Positions 27,085 to 36,438 of a stretch of DNA of 64,000 nt are shown piece after piece. Origin of the DNA: Aestuariibaculum suncheonense (GTDB lineage Bacteria; Bacteroidota; Bacteroidia; Flavobacteriales; Flavobacteriaceae); NCBI RefSeq assembly GCF_014596935.1, contig NZ_JACVXC010000001.1:304683-368682 (forward strand), read 5' to 3'. Both the position numbers and the translations under genes were made by a program. Below the pieces are notes generated by a model. It was not told the DNA's origin. It made no database searches and was given only the letters and a program-made list of their open reading frames with translations. The number at the start of each line of letters is the position of its first letter. Within the stretch, counting starts at the first letter, position 1.

Positions 27085-28629
27085 ATGGCAAATCAAGACG
27101 ATCAATTTAAAAAGGTAATCTCTCACGCAAAGGAGTATGGTTACGTGTTTCAGAGTAGTGAAATCTACGACGGATTAAGTGCAGTTTACGACTATGCACA
27201 AAATGGTGCAGAATTAAAGAAAAACATTCGCGATTACTGGTGGAAAGCCATGGTGCAGATGAATGAAAATATAGTTGGTATTGACGCCGCTATTTTTATG
27301 CATCCAACCACATGGAAAGCTTCAGGTCACGTTGATGCCTTTAACGATCCGTTAATAGATAACAAGGATTCTAAAAAGCGTTATCGCGCCGATGTTTTAA
27401 TTGAAGACTACTGTGCTAAAATTGAAGCTAAAATAGATAAAGAAGTAGCTAAAGCAGAAAAACGCTTTGGTGAAGCTTTTAATAAAGCAGAATTTGTATC
27501 TACAAACCCTCGTGTTTTAGGATATCAGGAAAAAATAAATGAGATTCTTTCGCGTATGGCAAAATCTTTAGAAAATGAAGATTTAGCCGATGTGAAAGCT
27601 TTAATTGAGGAATTAGAAATTGCCGATCCGTTAACCGGAAGTAAAAACTGGACCGACGTGAAGCAATTCAACTTAATGTTTGGTACCAAGTTAGGAGCCT
27701 CTGCTGAAAATGCGATGGACTTATACTTACGTCCTGAAACAGCACAAGGTATTTTTGTGAACTTTTTAAACGTTCAGAAAACCGGACGTATGAAAATACC
27801 ATTCGGAATAGCGCAAACCGGTAAAGCGTTTAGAAATGAGATTGTAGCCAGACAGTTTATTTTTAGAATGCGTGAATTCGAGCAAATGGAAATGCAGTTT
27901 TTTATTAAGCCGGGAACACAGCAGGAATGGTACGAGCATTGGAAAGAAACCCGATTAAAGTGGCACTTAAGTTTGGGGATGGGTGAAGATAACTACCGTT
28001 TCCATGACCATGAAAAATTAGCGCATTATGCTGATGCAGCTGCCGATATCGAGTTTAAATTCCCATTCGGATTTAAAGAATTAGAAGGAATCCACTCAAG
28101 AACTGACTTCGATTTAAGTCAGCATGAAAAATTCTCTGGTAAAAAATTACAGTATTTCGATCCGGAAGAAAATAAAAGCTATGTGCCTTACGTTTTAGAA
28201 ACGTCTATTGGTTTGGATCGTATGTTCTTAGCGGTATTCTCGAACTCATTAGTTGAAGAAGAATTAGAAAACGGAACGTCAAGAACTGTTTTAAAATTAC
28301 CAAGTGTATTAGCACCAATTAAAGCGGCAGTTTTACCATTGGTTAAAAAAGATGGTTTACCAGAAGTAGCGCGTAAAATCGTTGATGACTTGAAATGGGA
28401 TTTCAACATAGATTACGATGAAAAAGATGCTGTAGGGCGTCGTTACCGTAGACAAGATGCTAACGGAACACCGTTCTGCATTACTGTAGATCACGATACT
28501 TTAGAAGATAACACCGTAACGATTCGACATAGAGATTCTATGGAGCAGGAGCGTGTTAAAATTGAAGACTTACGTGAGATCATTAAGAAAGAAGTTGATG
28601 TACGCAACTGGTTAATGAAAATGCAATAA
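27085..28629 (+). CDS. glyS: Glycyl-tRNA synthetase, single-chain (eukaryote-like) type
   Basis: The 514-residue enzyme is the class II homodimeric GlyRS, not the alpha/beta form. The signatures are YGYVFQSSEIYDGLSAVYDY at the N-terminus, motif 2 with TGKAFRNEIVARQFIFRMREFEQMEMQFF, and motif 3 ETSIGLDRMFLAV. The anticodon domain ends in RNWLMKMQ. The family N-terminus fits the annotated start, so the closeness of the -7 box to the ATG is not explained by a wrong start choice. A strong hairpin follows. Confidence 0.97.
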   Translation: MANQDDQFKKVISHAKEYGYVFQSSEIYDGLSAVYDYAQNGAELKKNIRDYWWKAMVQMNENIVGIDAAIFMHPTTWKASGHVDAFNDPLIDNKDSKKRYRADVLIEDYCAKIEAKIDKEVAKAEKRFGEAFNKAEFVSTNPRVLGYQEKINEILSRMAKSLENEDLADVKALIEELEIADPLTGSKNWTDVKQFNLMFGTKLGASAENAMDLYLRPETAQGIFVNFLNVQKTGRMKIPFGIAQTGKAFRNEIVARQFIFRMREFEQMEMQFFIKPGTQQEWYEHWKETRLKWHLSLGMGEDNYRFHDHEKLAHYADAAADIEFKFPFGFKELEGIHSRTDFDLSQHEKFSGKKLQYFDPEENKSYVPYVLETSIGLDRMFLAVFSNSLVEEELENGTSRTVLKLPSVLAPIKAAVLPLVKKDGLPEVARKIVDDLKWDFNIDYDEKDAVGRRYRRQDANGTPFCITVDHDTLEDNTVTIRHRDSMEQERVKIEDLREIIKKEVDVRNWLMKMQ

Positions 28630-28658
28630 TCTGAAACTAATTTCAGAAGCTACATAAC

Positions 28659-28688
28659 AAAAATCCCGAGCTTGCTCGGGATTTTTTT
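28659..28688. terminator. Bidirectional terminator between glyS and the Lrp gene
   Basis: AAAATCCCGAGC pairs with GCTCGGGATTTT around a very short loop, with T runs on both strands. Confidence 0.9.
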
Positions 28689-29157
28689 ATATCTGTATTT
28701 GTCGGTCGATTTGCTGATCAAGGGAAATCATTGACTCGGTTCGCAATACCCCGGGAATAGTTTGTATGTCGTTGTTTAGTAAATGCATAAGGTGGGCGTT
28801 ATCTAAACAAAGTAATTTGATAAATATGTTGTAAGTCCCCGTTGTATAATGGCACTCGAGAACTTCCGGAATGCGTTTTAAAGCTTTTACAATAGATTCA
28901 TTATTTGTAGCATGATCTAAATAAATGCCAACAAATGCCATAGTGTTGTATCCTAACACTTTTGAGTTAAGGATAAACTTCGAGCCCGAAATGAGCTTCG
29001 ATTTTTCAAGCTTTCGTAAACGTTGATGAATAGCTGCTCCCGATATTCCAACATTACGGGCAATTTCTAAAATAGGGGTACGGGCATCGGTAGTTAAGGC
29101 TCTCAGTATTTTTTTATCGATACCATCAATAGTAATCGTTTTGGGTTTTGCTTTCAT
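28687..29157 (-). CDS. Lrp/AsnC-family transcriptional regulator
   Basis: The 156-residue protein has an N-terminal winged helix (IDGIDKKILRALTTDARTPI; GISGAAIHQRLRKLEKSKLI) and a C-terminal RAM/AsnC ligand domain (LECHYTTGTYNIFIKLLCLDN). Such regulators sense amino acids. The gene lies 59 bases downstream of the saccharopine dehydrogenase-like gene on the same strand, so lysine-related control is a reasonable guess. Its ligand and targets are not shown by sequence. Confidence 0.94.
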   Translation of the reverse strand: MKAKPKTITIDGIDKKILRALTTDARTPILEIARNVGISGAAIHQRLRKLEKSKLISGSKFILNSKVLGYNTMAFVGIYLDHATNNESIVKALKRIPEVLECHYTTGTYNIFIKLLCLDNAHLMHLLNNDIQTIPGVLRTESMISLDQQIDRQIQI

Positions 29158-29216
29158 TCATTTCAGTTTAGAACATAAATGTAATTATTTCGTTTTAAAT
29201 TGAAATAAATATGCAG

Positions 29217-30581
29217 CTATATGTTTAAAGGATTATAACCGAAATAAGGAACGTCTTCTTCTTTAAATTTAATGCCGTAAGTTTCAAGTTCTTTTAAGAT
29301 AGGTGTATAGACTTCTTTTGTAATTGGAATTTGAACACCAGGAGTTTTTATTTTACCATTCAAAATAGCCAAAGTCGCCATAGCGACAGGTAAACCAACG
29401 GTTTTAGACATAGCGGTATAGGTTTGATTATCTCCCAAGACAACCATACTCGAATCTATTTGATACATTTCTCCGTTTAATTCGTAGCCGAATTTATGAT
29501 ACATAACAATCATGTCTTTATCCTTTTCATCTAATGTCCAGCTATCCATCAATATTTTTTGAAGAATTTGTGCCGGTGTGGCCTTCTTTAATTCCACTTG
29601 TTTAGTGTTACTGAAAAGGTCGAGTTCCAAAAGTTTATCCCACATAATATCATCCTGATCGATTTTTAATTGATGGCGCAATTTCAGTTCCACGGAATCG
29701 GTTGGGCTGTAGGGTAAAAAGGAATTGATAAAATCGCGATAACTCATATGTTCGCTATCATCTATAGTGTAGCTGTCATCAGTCATGCCAAGAGCTACAA
29801 AAATATTCCAGGCACGACTAAATCCAACACGACGAATCGTACCGCGGTATAAGGTTTTAATATCGTTTAAGCCATAGACACTTTGGTATTTTAAAGAGTC
29901 GCGGTTGGCGTAAACTTCAAATCGCCCGTAGTTTTCAATATCAATAAATTCGGTGCGACGGAATAAGCGATTATAAGGAATGTATTTGTAAGTGCCTTCC
30001 TGAAGAAATTTTGCGGCACCACCTTGTCCTGCGGTCACTACATTTCTCGGATTCCAGGTGAATTTATAATTCCACAGGTTGTTGTCACTTTCCGGAGCAA
30101 CTAAACCACCAGTGAAGGATTCAAATAAAATCATTTTTCCGCCTTTGGTACGGATACGGTCAATTACTTGCATGGCGCTCATGTGATCAATGCCGGGATC
30201 AACGCCAATTTCATTCATAAAAATCAAGCCTTTCTGTTTGGCTTCTTCATCTAAAGCTTGCATTTCCGGACTGATATAAGATGCGGTTACCATGTTTTTG
30301 TTAAAGGCGATACAGTCTTTAGCAACTTCAATATGAAAACGTGCCGGAAGCATTGAAATCACAATATCTGCTTTTTGTATGGCAGTTTTGCGAGCTTCAT
30401 CATTAAAAACATCTAACTCAATAATGTCAACCGCTTTATGAGAACCAACTAGTTTTTTTGCCTGTTCGGTGTTTATATCGCCAATAGTAATGTGGAGATG
30501 TTCGCTTTGAGATTTATCGAGTAAATATTTTAGCAGGTAAGTGGTAGATTTACCTAAACCAATGACTAATATGTTTCGCAT
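29217..30581 (-). CDS. Saccharopine dehydrogenase-like protein
   Basis: The 454-residue protein has an N-terminal Rossmann fold (NILVIGLGKSTTYLLKYLL; ADIVISMLPARFH) and the saccharopine dehydrogenase C-terminal domain (EIGVDPGIDHMSAMQVIDRI; FTGGLVAPESDNNLWNYKFTW). Members act in lysine degradation or in related reactions such as carboxynorspermidine formation, and the TW-x-PRNVV context fits the lysine-type group. The Lrp neighbour supports amino-acid catabolism. The exact reaction is uncertain. Confidence 0.9.
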   Translation of the reverse strand: MRNILVIGLGKSTTYLLKYLLDKSQSEHLHITIGDINTEQAKKLVGSHKAVDIIELDVFNDEARKTAIQKADIVISMLPARFHIEVAKDCIAFNKNMVTASYISPEMQALDEEAKQKGLIFMNEIGVDPGIDHMSAMQVIDRIRTKGGKMILFESFTGGLVAPESDNNLWNYKFTWNPRNVVTAGQGGAAKFLQEGTYKYIPYNRLFRRTEFIDIENYGRFEVYANRDSLKYQSVYGLNDIKTLYRGTIRRVGFSRAWNIFVALGMTDDSYTIDDSEHMSYRDFINSFLPYSPTDSVELKLRHQLKIDQDDIMWDKLLELDLFSNTKQVELKKATPAQILQKILMDSWTLDEKDKDMIVMYHKFGYELNGEMYQIDSSMVVLGDNQTYTAMSKTVGLPVAMATLAILNGKIKTPGVQIPITKEVYTPILKELETYGIKFKEEDVPYFGYNPLNI

Positions 30582-30660
30582 AATGAGTTTAGTTGAGTAA
30601 TTTTGTATGTACTAATTTAGTAAATACAAAACGTATTTATTTAAAAAATAGAATATTGAT

Positions 30661-31047
30661 ATGAACAAGCGATTATTAATTGCCGGTGCCATTTTAGGAG
30701 CAATAAGTGTGATGTTAGGTGCTTTTGGTGCCCACGGATTAAAATCCTTAATAGAGTCAGAAGCCATAAATACTTTTGAAACCGGTGTGCGTTATCAAAT
30801 GTATCATGCATTTTTACTATTGTTTATAGGCGTTGTTCCAAATGTGCAGGAAAAAGCAAAAAAAGTCCTGTTTTACCTGGTGCTTACCGGGGTTATTTTG
30901 TTTTCAGGTTCTATTTACGCTTTAGCTACAAATGTGTTAACAACTTTCGATTTTAAAACCATTGGTTTTGTAACGCCAATAGGTGGTTTGTTTTTAATAA
31001 GTTCTTGGGTGTTTTTGATTATTAATTTCGTAAAAAATAAATATTAA
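30661..31047 (+). CDS. DUF423 small membrane protein
   Basis: The 128-residue protein has four hydrophobic helices and the DUF423 hallmarks AILGAISVMLGAFGAHGLK and FETGVRYQMYHAFLLL. It is an inner-membrane protein of unknown function. It is divergent from the saccharopine dehydrogenase-like gene and 73 bases upstream of pckA, so possibly in one transcript with pckA, though a TAGTTTTG -7-like box lies in the gap at 31086-31093. Confidence 0.93.
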   Translation: MNKRLLIAGAILGAISVMLGAFGAHGLKSLIESEAINTFETGVRYQMYHAFLLLFIGVVPNVQEKAKKVLFYLVLTGVILFSGSIYALATNVLTTFDFKTIGFVTPIGGLFLISSWVFLIINFVKNKY

Positions 31048-31120
31048 AACAAGTTAAAATTAATATTAGATAAAAAATATTGTATTAGTTTTGTCAAGTA
31101 TATAATTTTTAAACGAAACT

Positions 31121-32737
31121 ATGGAAAACTATAGTCAAATTACGAAAACGATTTCGTTAGAAAAATATGGAATTAAAAATGCCGATGTAAGGTATCAGTT
31201 AACGCCAGACGAGCTGCACCAGATAGCTATTGAAAAAGGGCAGGCTGTCGAGGCTTCTTCAGGGGCTTTGGCTGTTAATACCGGAGAGTTTACAGGACGC
31301 TCACCTAAGGACAGATTTATAGTTAAAGACGATGTTACTCGCGACCGTGTTTGGTGGGGTGATATCAACATTCCATTCGACGCTGATAAGTTTGATGCCT
31401 TATACAATAAGGTAACCAATTATTTATCAAACAAAGAGGTATTTGTTAGAGATAGTTATGCTTGTGCAGACGAGCATTACAAGTTGAACATTCGTGTTAT
31501 TAACGAGTACCCTTGGAGTAACCAGTTTGCTTACAACATGTTTTTAAGACCTACTGAAGAAGAATTGGTGGGCTTTGACCCGGAATGGACCATAGTCAAT
31601 GCGCCTGGTTTTATGGCGAATCCAGAAGAAGATGGGACAAGACAACATAATTTTGCTATTTTAAATTTCACAAGAAAAATAGCGCTTATTGGAGGAACAG
31701 GTTATACTGGAGAAATTAAAAAAGGAATATTCTCTGCTTTAAACTTTATTCTACCGGTATTCAAAAATACCTTACCAATGCATTGTAGTGCTAATATTGG
31801 TGAGGATGGGGATACAGCTATATTCTTCGGGTTATCAGGGACAGGGAAAACCACCTTGTCTACCGATCCTAACAGAAGTTTAATTGGTGACGATGAGCAT
31901 GGTTGGACGGCTGAAAATACCGTGTTTAATTTTGAAGGCGGTTGTTATGCAAAGGTAATTAACCTATCGAGAGAAAACGAGCCTGAAATTTACGATGCGA
32001 TTAAAAAAGGAGCGATTCTTGAAAACGTGATTCTTGACGCCGATAAGAATGTGATTTTTGAAGATACGTCAATTACTCAAAATACTAGGGTGAGCTACCC
32101 GTTAAACCATATTGAAAATATTCAGGTACCGTCTATCGGAAAAAATCCTAAGAATATTTTCTTTTTAACCGCTGATGCCTTTGGAGTATTGCCTCCAATA
32201 TCTAAGTTAACCCCTGCTCAGGCAGCTTATCATTTCATTTCTGGTTATACGGCAAAAGTAGCAGGAACTGAAGCTGGTGTAGTAGAGCCCGTGCCATCAT
32301 TTTCTGCATGTTTTGGAGCGCCGTTTATGCCTTTACATCCAGCAAAGTATGCAGAGATGTTAAGTGCTAAAATGACGGAATCAGGTGTGAATGTATGGTT
32401 GGTAAACACGGGTTGGACTGGTGGTCCTTACGGTGTGGGTACGCGTATGAAATTAAAGTACACTCGTGCTATGATTAATGCAGTGCTTAATGGTGATTTA
32501 GGATTGTATAATTATGATAACTATCATATCCACTCTGTATTTGGAGTAGCACAACCTAGAGAATGTCCAGGTGTGCCATCATCAGTATTAAGTCCGAGAG
32601 CAACCTGGAATGATGATGAGAAATATTATACAACGGCGTTTAAATTAAGTAACGCTTTCCGTGAAAACTTCAAAAAATTTGAAGCTCACTGTAGTGAAGA
32701 AATCCGTCGTGGAGGTCCACAACGCTATGCATTTTAA
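31121..32737 (+). CDS. pckA: Phosphoenolpyruvate carboxykinase (ATP)
   Basis: PckA converts oxaloacetate and ATP to phosphoenolpyruvate, the first committed step of gluconeogenesis. The 538 residues carry the kinase loop GLSGTGKTTLSTDP, the metal-site segment MHCSANIGEDGDTAIFFG, and the GEFTGRSPKDRFIV motif. The length is normal for the ATP type. A strong hairpin follows. Confidence 0.97.
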   Translation: MENYSQITKTISLEKYGIKNADVRYQLTPDELHQIAIEKGQAVEASSGALAVNTGEFTGRSPKDRFIVKDDVTRDRVWWGDINIPFDADKFDALYNKVTNYLSNKEVFVRDSYACADEHYKLNIRVINEYPWSNQFAYNMFLRPTEEELVGFDPEWTIVNAPGFMANPEEDGTRQHNFAILNFTRKIALIGGTGYTGEIKKGIFSALNFILPVFKNTLPMHCSANIGEDGDTAIFFGLSGTGKTTLSTDPNRSLIGDDEHGWTAENTVFNFEGGCYAKVINLSRENEPEIYDAIKKGAILENVILDADKNVIFEDTSITQNTRVSYPLNHIENIQVPSIGKNPKNIFFLTADAFGVLPPISKLTPAQAAYHFISGYTAKVAGTEAGVVEPVPSFSACFGAPFMPLHPAKYAEMLSAKMTESGVNVWLVNTGWTGGPYGVGTRMKLKYTRAMINAVLNGDLGLYNYDNYHIHSVFGVAQPRECPGVPSSVLSPRATWNDDEKYYTTAFKLSNAFRENFKKFEAHCSEEIRRGGPQRYAF

Positions 32738-32760
32738 CTTTATCAACTAAACTAAATACC

Positions 32761-32798
32761 AAAAAAAGGCTGATTTTTAATAAAATCAGCCTTTTTTT
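32761..32798. terminator. Bidirectional terminator between pckA and hemD
   Basis: A long perfect stem, AAAAAAAGGCTGATTTT with its complement, has a four-base loop and T runs on both strands. It serves converging transcripts from either side. Confidence 0.92.
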
Positions 32799-32819
32799 AT
32801 GTTTTTTAAGGAACGTGTA

Positions 32820-33569
32820 TTATTTTCCTTTGTTTACTTTTTCGATGTATTTTTCTAAAGCCATTGTCATAGAAGGGGTTTCTGGTGTTGGTGCAGCGAT
32901 ATCTACACGTAAGCCTTTTTCTTCTACAGCTTGAATGGTTGTATTTCCAAAGACAGCAATACGGGTATCATTTTGCTTGAAGTCTGGGAAATTATGAAAT
33001 AAAGACTCAATACCAGAGGGACTAAAGAATACTAAAACATCGTAAGTTACATCTTCTAAATCAGAAAGGTCACTAATTACTGTTTTGTAAAAAATAGCTT
33101 GTTTCCAGTCTACGCCTAAAGCATTTAATGTATCAGGTACTTCGTCTTTTACTTTGTCTGTGTTAGGTAATAAAAATTTTTCGTCTTTATACTTTTTAAT
33201 TAAAGGAGAAAGTTCTGAGAAAGTGCGTTTCCCTACATAGATTTTACGCTTTCTGTAAACAACATATTTTTGAAGATAAAAAGCAACAGCTTCAGACTGG
33301 CAAAAATATTTCATCGTATCAGGCACTTTAAAACGCATTTCGTCAGCTACTCTAAAGAAATGGTCTACGGCGTTTCTACTGGTTAATATAATAGCAGTGT
33401 ATTTGCTTAAATCAACTTTTTGTTGTCTAACTTCCTTCGCAGGAACTCCTTCAACATGTATGAACGGGCGAAAGTCTATTTTTACTTTTTGTTTTTCTAT
33501 TAAATCGAAGTAAGGCGAGTTTTCTATTTTAGGTTCTGGTTGAGATACTAAAATGGTTTTCACTTTCAT
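32820..33569 (-). CDS. hemD: Uroporphyrinogen-III synthase
   Basis: The 249-residue protein has the two-lobed HemD pattern: ILVSQPEPKIENSPYFDLI at the N-terminus, TAIILTSRNAVDHFF in lobe one, and DVLVFFSPSGIESLF followed by TRIAVFGNTTIQAVEEKGL in the second half. It closes and inverts ring D of the tetrapyrrole to make uroporphyrinogen III for heme. HemD diverges greatly in sequence, but this set of short motifs is usual in Flavobacteria. It lies 20 bases downstream of the DUF4271 gene on the same strand. Confidence 0.9.
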   Translation of the reverse strand: MKVKTILVSQPEPKIENSPYFDLIEKQKVKIDFRPFIHVEGVPAKEVRQQKVDLSKYTAIILTSRNAVDHFFRVADEMRFKVPDTMKYFCQSEAVAFYLQKYVVYRKRKIYVGKRTFSELSPLIKKYKDEKFLLPNTDKVKDEVPDTLNALGVDWKQAIFYKTVISDLSDLEDVTYDVLVFFSPSGIESLFHNFPDFKQNDTRIAVFGNTTIQAVEEKGLRVDIAAPTPETPSMTMALEKYIEKVNKGK

Positions 33570-33589
33570 GGGCGCAAGTTGTTAGGTTG

Positions 33590-34237
33590 TCATTTAAAAA
33601 TAAACACCTTGAATAAAATAATATAAGGTGCGATTTCAAGTGTGCAAAGATACAAAATAAAATAAAACAAGTTGGGTTTTATTAAACTTTGATGGGCTTT
33701 AAACGAAGTAATTAGTCCCACTATATTGATAATTAATAAAAAGATAATTATAATATAAATGAAATTTAAACTTGGCGTGAAACTATAAAGCAAAATAGCA
33801 TTTATAGGCAGTAATAGTAAGCCCAAATAGTTTTTGTAGGTAATTTTTTGAAAGAGATAAAGGTCGGTTAATTTTTCAATTTCAAAAATACTGGCTACCA
33901 AACGTTCAATAAGAACTTTAATTAATATGAAAACAGCAATTCCTGTAGCTAGTTTTACAATAGCATCGGGGTAAATTGTTGTAGTATTTGTCGTTTTAAG
34001 ATGTATGATGTATACAAAAACTGAAACCGAAAGTATCAGATTAAAGAACAGTAAGGCTTCAAATTTATCTAGAAATTTTTGCTCTCGAGCATAAATCTTC
34101 AGATACTTAGAGTTGCCTATTACATAGGTAAAATCATTAAAACGTTTAGGAGCAATAAGCTTTGTTATGGCTACTGTTATCAGGCCAATGATAATAAAAA
34201 TAGTGAATAAATCGTTAGATAGCGTTTCTCTAAGCAT
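33590..34237 (-). CDS. DUF4271 membrane protein
   Basis: The 215-residue protein has about six hydrophobic helices and a conserved KYLKIYAREQKFLDKFEALLF segment, the DUF4271 pattern. In Flavobacteria it commonly precedes hemD, as here, with 20 bases between them. It is an inner-membrane protein of unknown function. The pairing with a heme gene is suggestive but unproven. Confidence 0.88.
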   Translation of the reverse strand: MLRETLSNDLFTIFIIIGLITVAITKLIAPKRFNDFTYVIGNSKYLKIYAREQKFLDKFEALLFFNLILSVSVFVYIIHLKTTNTTTIYPDAIVKLATGIAVFILIKVLIERLVASIFEIEKLTDLYLFQKITYKNYLGLLLLPINAILLYSFTPSLNFIYIIIIFLLIINIVGLITSFKAHQSLIKPNLFYFILYLCTLEIAPYIILFKVFIFK

Positions 34238-34361
34238 GTTGTAAAATTATTATAAAAATTTTATAAGAAAAGGTAATTATTAAGGAATATTTAAAATAAA
34301 TAAACCTGTAATAGTGTACATTTGCTGAAATTAAATTTAAAGTCTCATTTAACACCAAAGA

Positions 34362-35084
34362 ATGACAAACGCTATTGTAATCATTCCTACTTACAACGAA
34401 ATAGAAAATATCGAAGCGATAATAAAAGCGGTGTTTTCTCAATCTAATGGTGTTCATGTTCTTATTGTTGATGACAATTCCCCAGATTTAACCGCTTTAA
34501 AAGTTAAGACGCTTCAAGCCGAATTTCCAAATCGTCTTTTTTTAGAAGAGCGTATGGAAAAATCCGGACTGGGTACGGCCTACATTCATGGGTTTAAATG
34601 GTGTTTAGAAAGAACATACGAGTATATCTTTGAAATGGACGCCGACTTTTCGCATAACCCTGACGATTTGGTACGATTGTATCAGGCTTGTCATGAAGAA
34701 GGCGCCGATTTAGCCATTGGCTCGCGTTATGCCACTGGAGTGAATGTGGTAAACTGGCCTATGAGTCGCGTATTAATGTCGTATTTTGCATCAAAATATG
34801 TGCGTTTTATAACCGGTATGAAAATACATGATACCACAGCAGGTTTTGTATGTTACAAACGTCAGGTACTGGAGATTATAGATTTGAATAATATCAAATT
34901 TATAGGATACGCATTTCAAATTGAAATGAAGTTTAAAGCTCATTTAAAAGGTTTTAAAATAACAGAAGTACCTGTCATTTTTACCGATAGAACCCTAGGC
35001 GAGTCGAAATTAAGTTCTGGCATAATTTCTGAAGCGATCTTTGGAGTCATCTCAATGAAATTGAAAAGCTTATTTAAGAAGTAG
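34362..35084 (+). CDS. Polyprenol-phosphate mannosyltransferase-like glycosyltransferase (GT2)
   Basis: The 240-residue soluble GT2 enzyme shows AIVIIPTYNEIENIEAI, VLIVDDNSPD, and EMDADFSHNPDDL, which includes the metal-binding DAD. It closely resembles dolichol-phosphate mannose synthase, which makes lipid-linked mannose (or glucose) for surface glycan assembly. No C-terminal membrane domain follows. A TACATTTG box lies at 34317-34324. It starts an operon with pyrC eight bases downstream and the DUF4296 gene, an order frequent in Flavobacteria. Confidence 0.93.
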   Translation: MTNAIVIIPTYNEIENIEAIIKAVFSQSNGVHVLIVDDNSPDLTALKVKTLQAEFPNRLFLEERMEKSGLGTAYIHGFKWCLERTYEYIFEMDADFSHNPDDLVRLYQACHEEGADLAIGSRYATGVNVVNWPMSRVLMSYFASKYVRFITGMKIHDTTAGFVCYKRQVLEIIDLNNIKFIGYAFQIEMKFKAHLKGFKITEVPVIFTDRTLGESKLSSGIISEAIFGVISMKLKSLFKK

Positions 35085-35091
35085 ATAAATA

Positions 35092-36438
35092 ATGAAAATG
35101 AAACAAACGTTAATAAAAAACGCTCACATTGTAAACGAAGGAACCGTTTTTAATGGTGATATACTGATAGAGGGCGAATATATTAAGGAAATAAGTGACT
35201 CTATAAGTGCAAAATCATCAGACGTGCACGTTATCGATGCCGAAGGGAAATACTTGCTGCCAGGGGCTATCGACGATCAGGTGCATTTTAGAGAGCCTGG
35301 TTTAACGCATAAGGCAAACATTGAAACCGAATCGAAAGCAGCTATTGCTGGAGGAATCACGTCGTTTGTAGAAATGCCAAATACCAATCCGCAAACCACA
35401 ACGGTTGAAAAGTTAGAAGAAAAGTTTGCCATAGCAGCCGAAACATCTTCGGCAAATTATTCGTTTATGTTTGGTGGAACTAACGATAACTTGGACGAAA
35501 TTTTAAAAGTAGATCCGAAAAGTGTTGCCGGGTTAAAACTGTTTTTAGGATCTTCAACAGGAAATATGCTGGTGGATAACCCAGAAGTACTTGAGAAAAT
35601 TTTTAAAAGTACCAATATGGTCATTTCCGTGCACTGTGAAGATGAAGCCACTATCAAAAAGAATTTTCAGGAACATTTAGATAAGTATGGAGAAGATATT
35701 CCTGTGAAATGTCACCCGATTATCAGAAGTGAAGATGCCTGTTATATTTCGTCATCTAAAGCGATTGAATTAGCAAAGAAAACAGGAGCACGTTTGCATG
35801 TGTTTCACTTATCAACAGGAAAAGAAACGAAGTTATTCAGTAATAAAATTCCGTTAAAAGATAAAAAGATTACGGCTGAAGTTTGCGTACATCACTTGTG
35901 GTTCTCTGATGAAGATTATGATAAAAAAGGCACTTTAATCAAGTGGAATCCAGCGGTAAAAACTAAAGAAGACCGTGACCAGTTATGGGAAGCTTTATTA
36001 GACGATCGTATTGATGTGATTGCCACAGACCATGCGCCACATACTATAGAAGAGAAGAAAAACGTTTATACCAGTGCGCCTTCAGGTGGACCGTTAGTAC
36101 AGCATGCCTTGCCGGCGATGTTGGAAATGTACCACCGTGGTAAAATTTCAATTGAAAAAGTGGTTGAGAAAATGTGTCACAATCCGGCGATTTTATTTGA
36201 AATTGAAAAGCGAGGCTATATTAAAGAAGGGTATTTTGCCGATTTAGTACTAGTTGATTTAAACAATCCGTGGACGGTAAAGAAAGAGAATATCTTATAC
36301 AAATGCGGATGGTCTCCGTTTGAAGGAACAACCTTCAGGTCGAGAATTACACATACGTTTGTAAACGGAAGTCTGGTATATCAGAATGCTAAGTTTAGCA
36401 AGGTGAAAGCAGCTAAACGATTAACTTTTAATAGATAA
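35092..36438 (+). CDS. pyrC: Dihydroorotase
   Basis: The 448-residue amidohydrolase catalyses ring closure of carbamoyl-aspartate to dihydroorotate in pyrimidine synthesis. Metal-site elements are visible: QVHFREPG (Gln63, His65), GLKLFLGSSTG with the carboxylated Lys, VHCED, HVFHLST and IATDHAPH. The first His of the usual HxH pair is Gln63. From memory this QVH version is standard in Bacteroidetes dihydroorotases, not a private mutation. It can also start at 35098. Its stop overlaps the next start by one base. Confidence 0.94.
   Translation: MKMKQTLIKNAHIVNEGTVFNGDILIEGEYIKEISDSISAKSSDVHVIDAEGKYLLPGAIDDQVHFREPGLTHKANIETESKAAIAGGITSFVEMPNTNPQTTTVEKLEEKFAIAAETSSANYSFMFGGTNDNLDEILKVDPKSVAGLKLFLGSSTGNMLVDNPEVLEKIFKSTNMVISVHCEDEATIKKNFQEHLDKYGEDIPVKCHPIIRSEDACYISSSKAIELAKKTGARLHVFHLSTGKETKLFSNKIPLKDKKITAEVCVHHLWFSDEDYDKKGTLIKWNPAVKTKEDRDQLWEALLDDRIDVIATDHAPHTIEEKKNVYTSAPSGGPLVQHALPAMLEMYHRGKISIEKVVEKMCHNPAILFEIEKRGYIKEGYFADLVLVDLNNPWTVKKENILYKCGWSPFEGTTFRSRITHTFVNGSLVYQNAKFSKVKAAKRLTFNR

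Noticed and set aside
34230..34457. 75-codon minus-strand frame across the DUF4271-glycosyltransferase gap
   Set aside because: It overlaps the start of a secure gene and its predicted sequence is the antisense of that gene plus AT-rich spacer.
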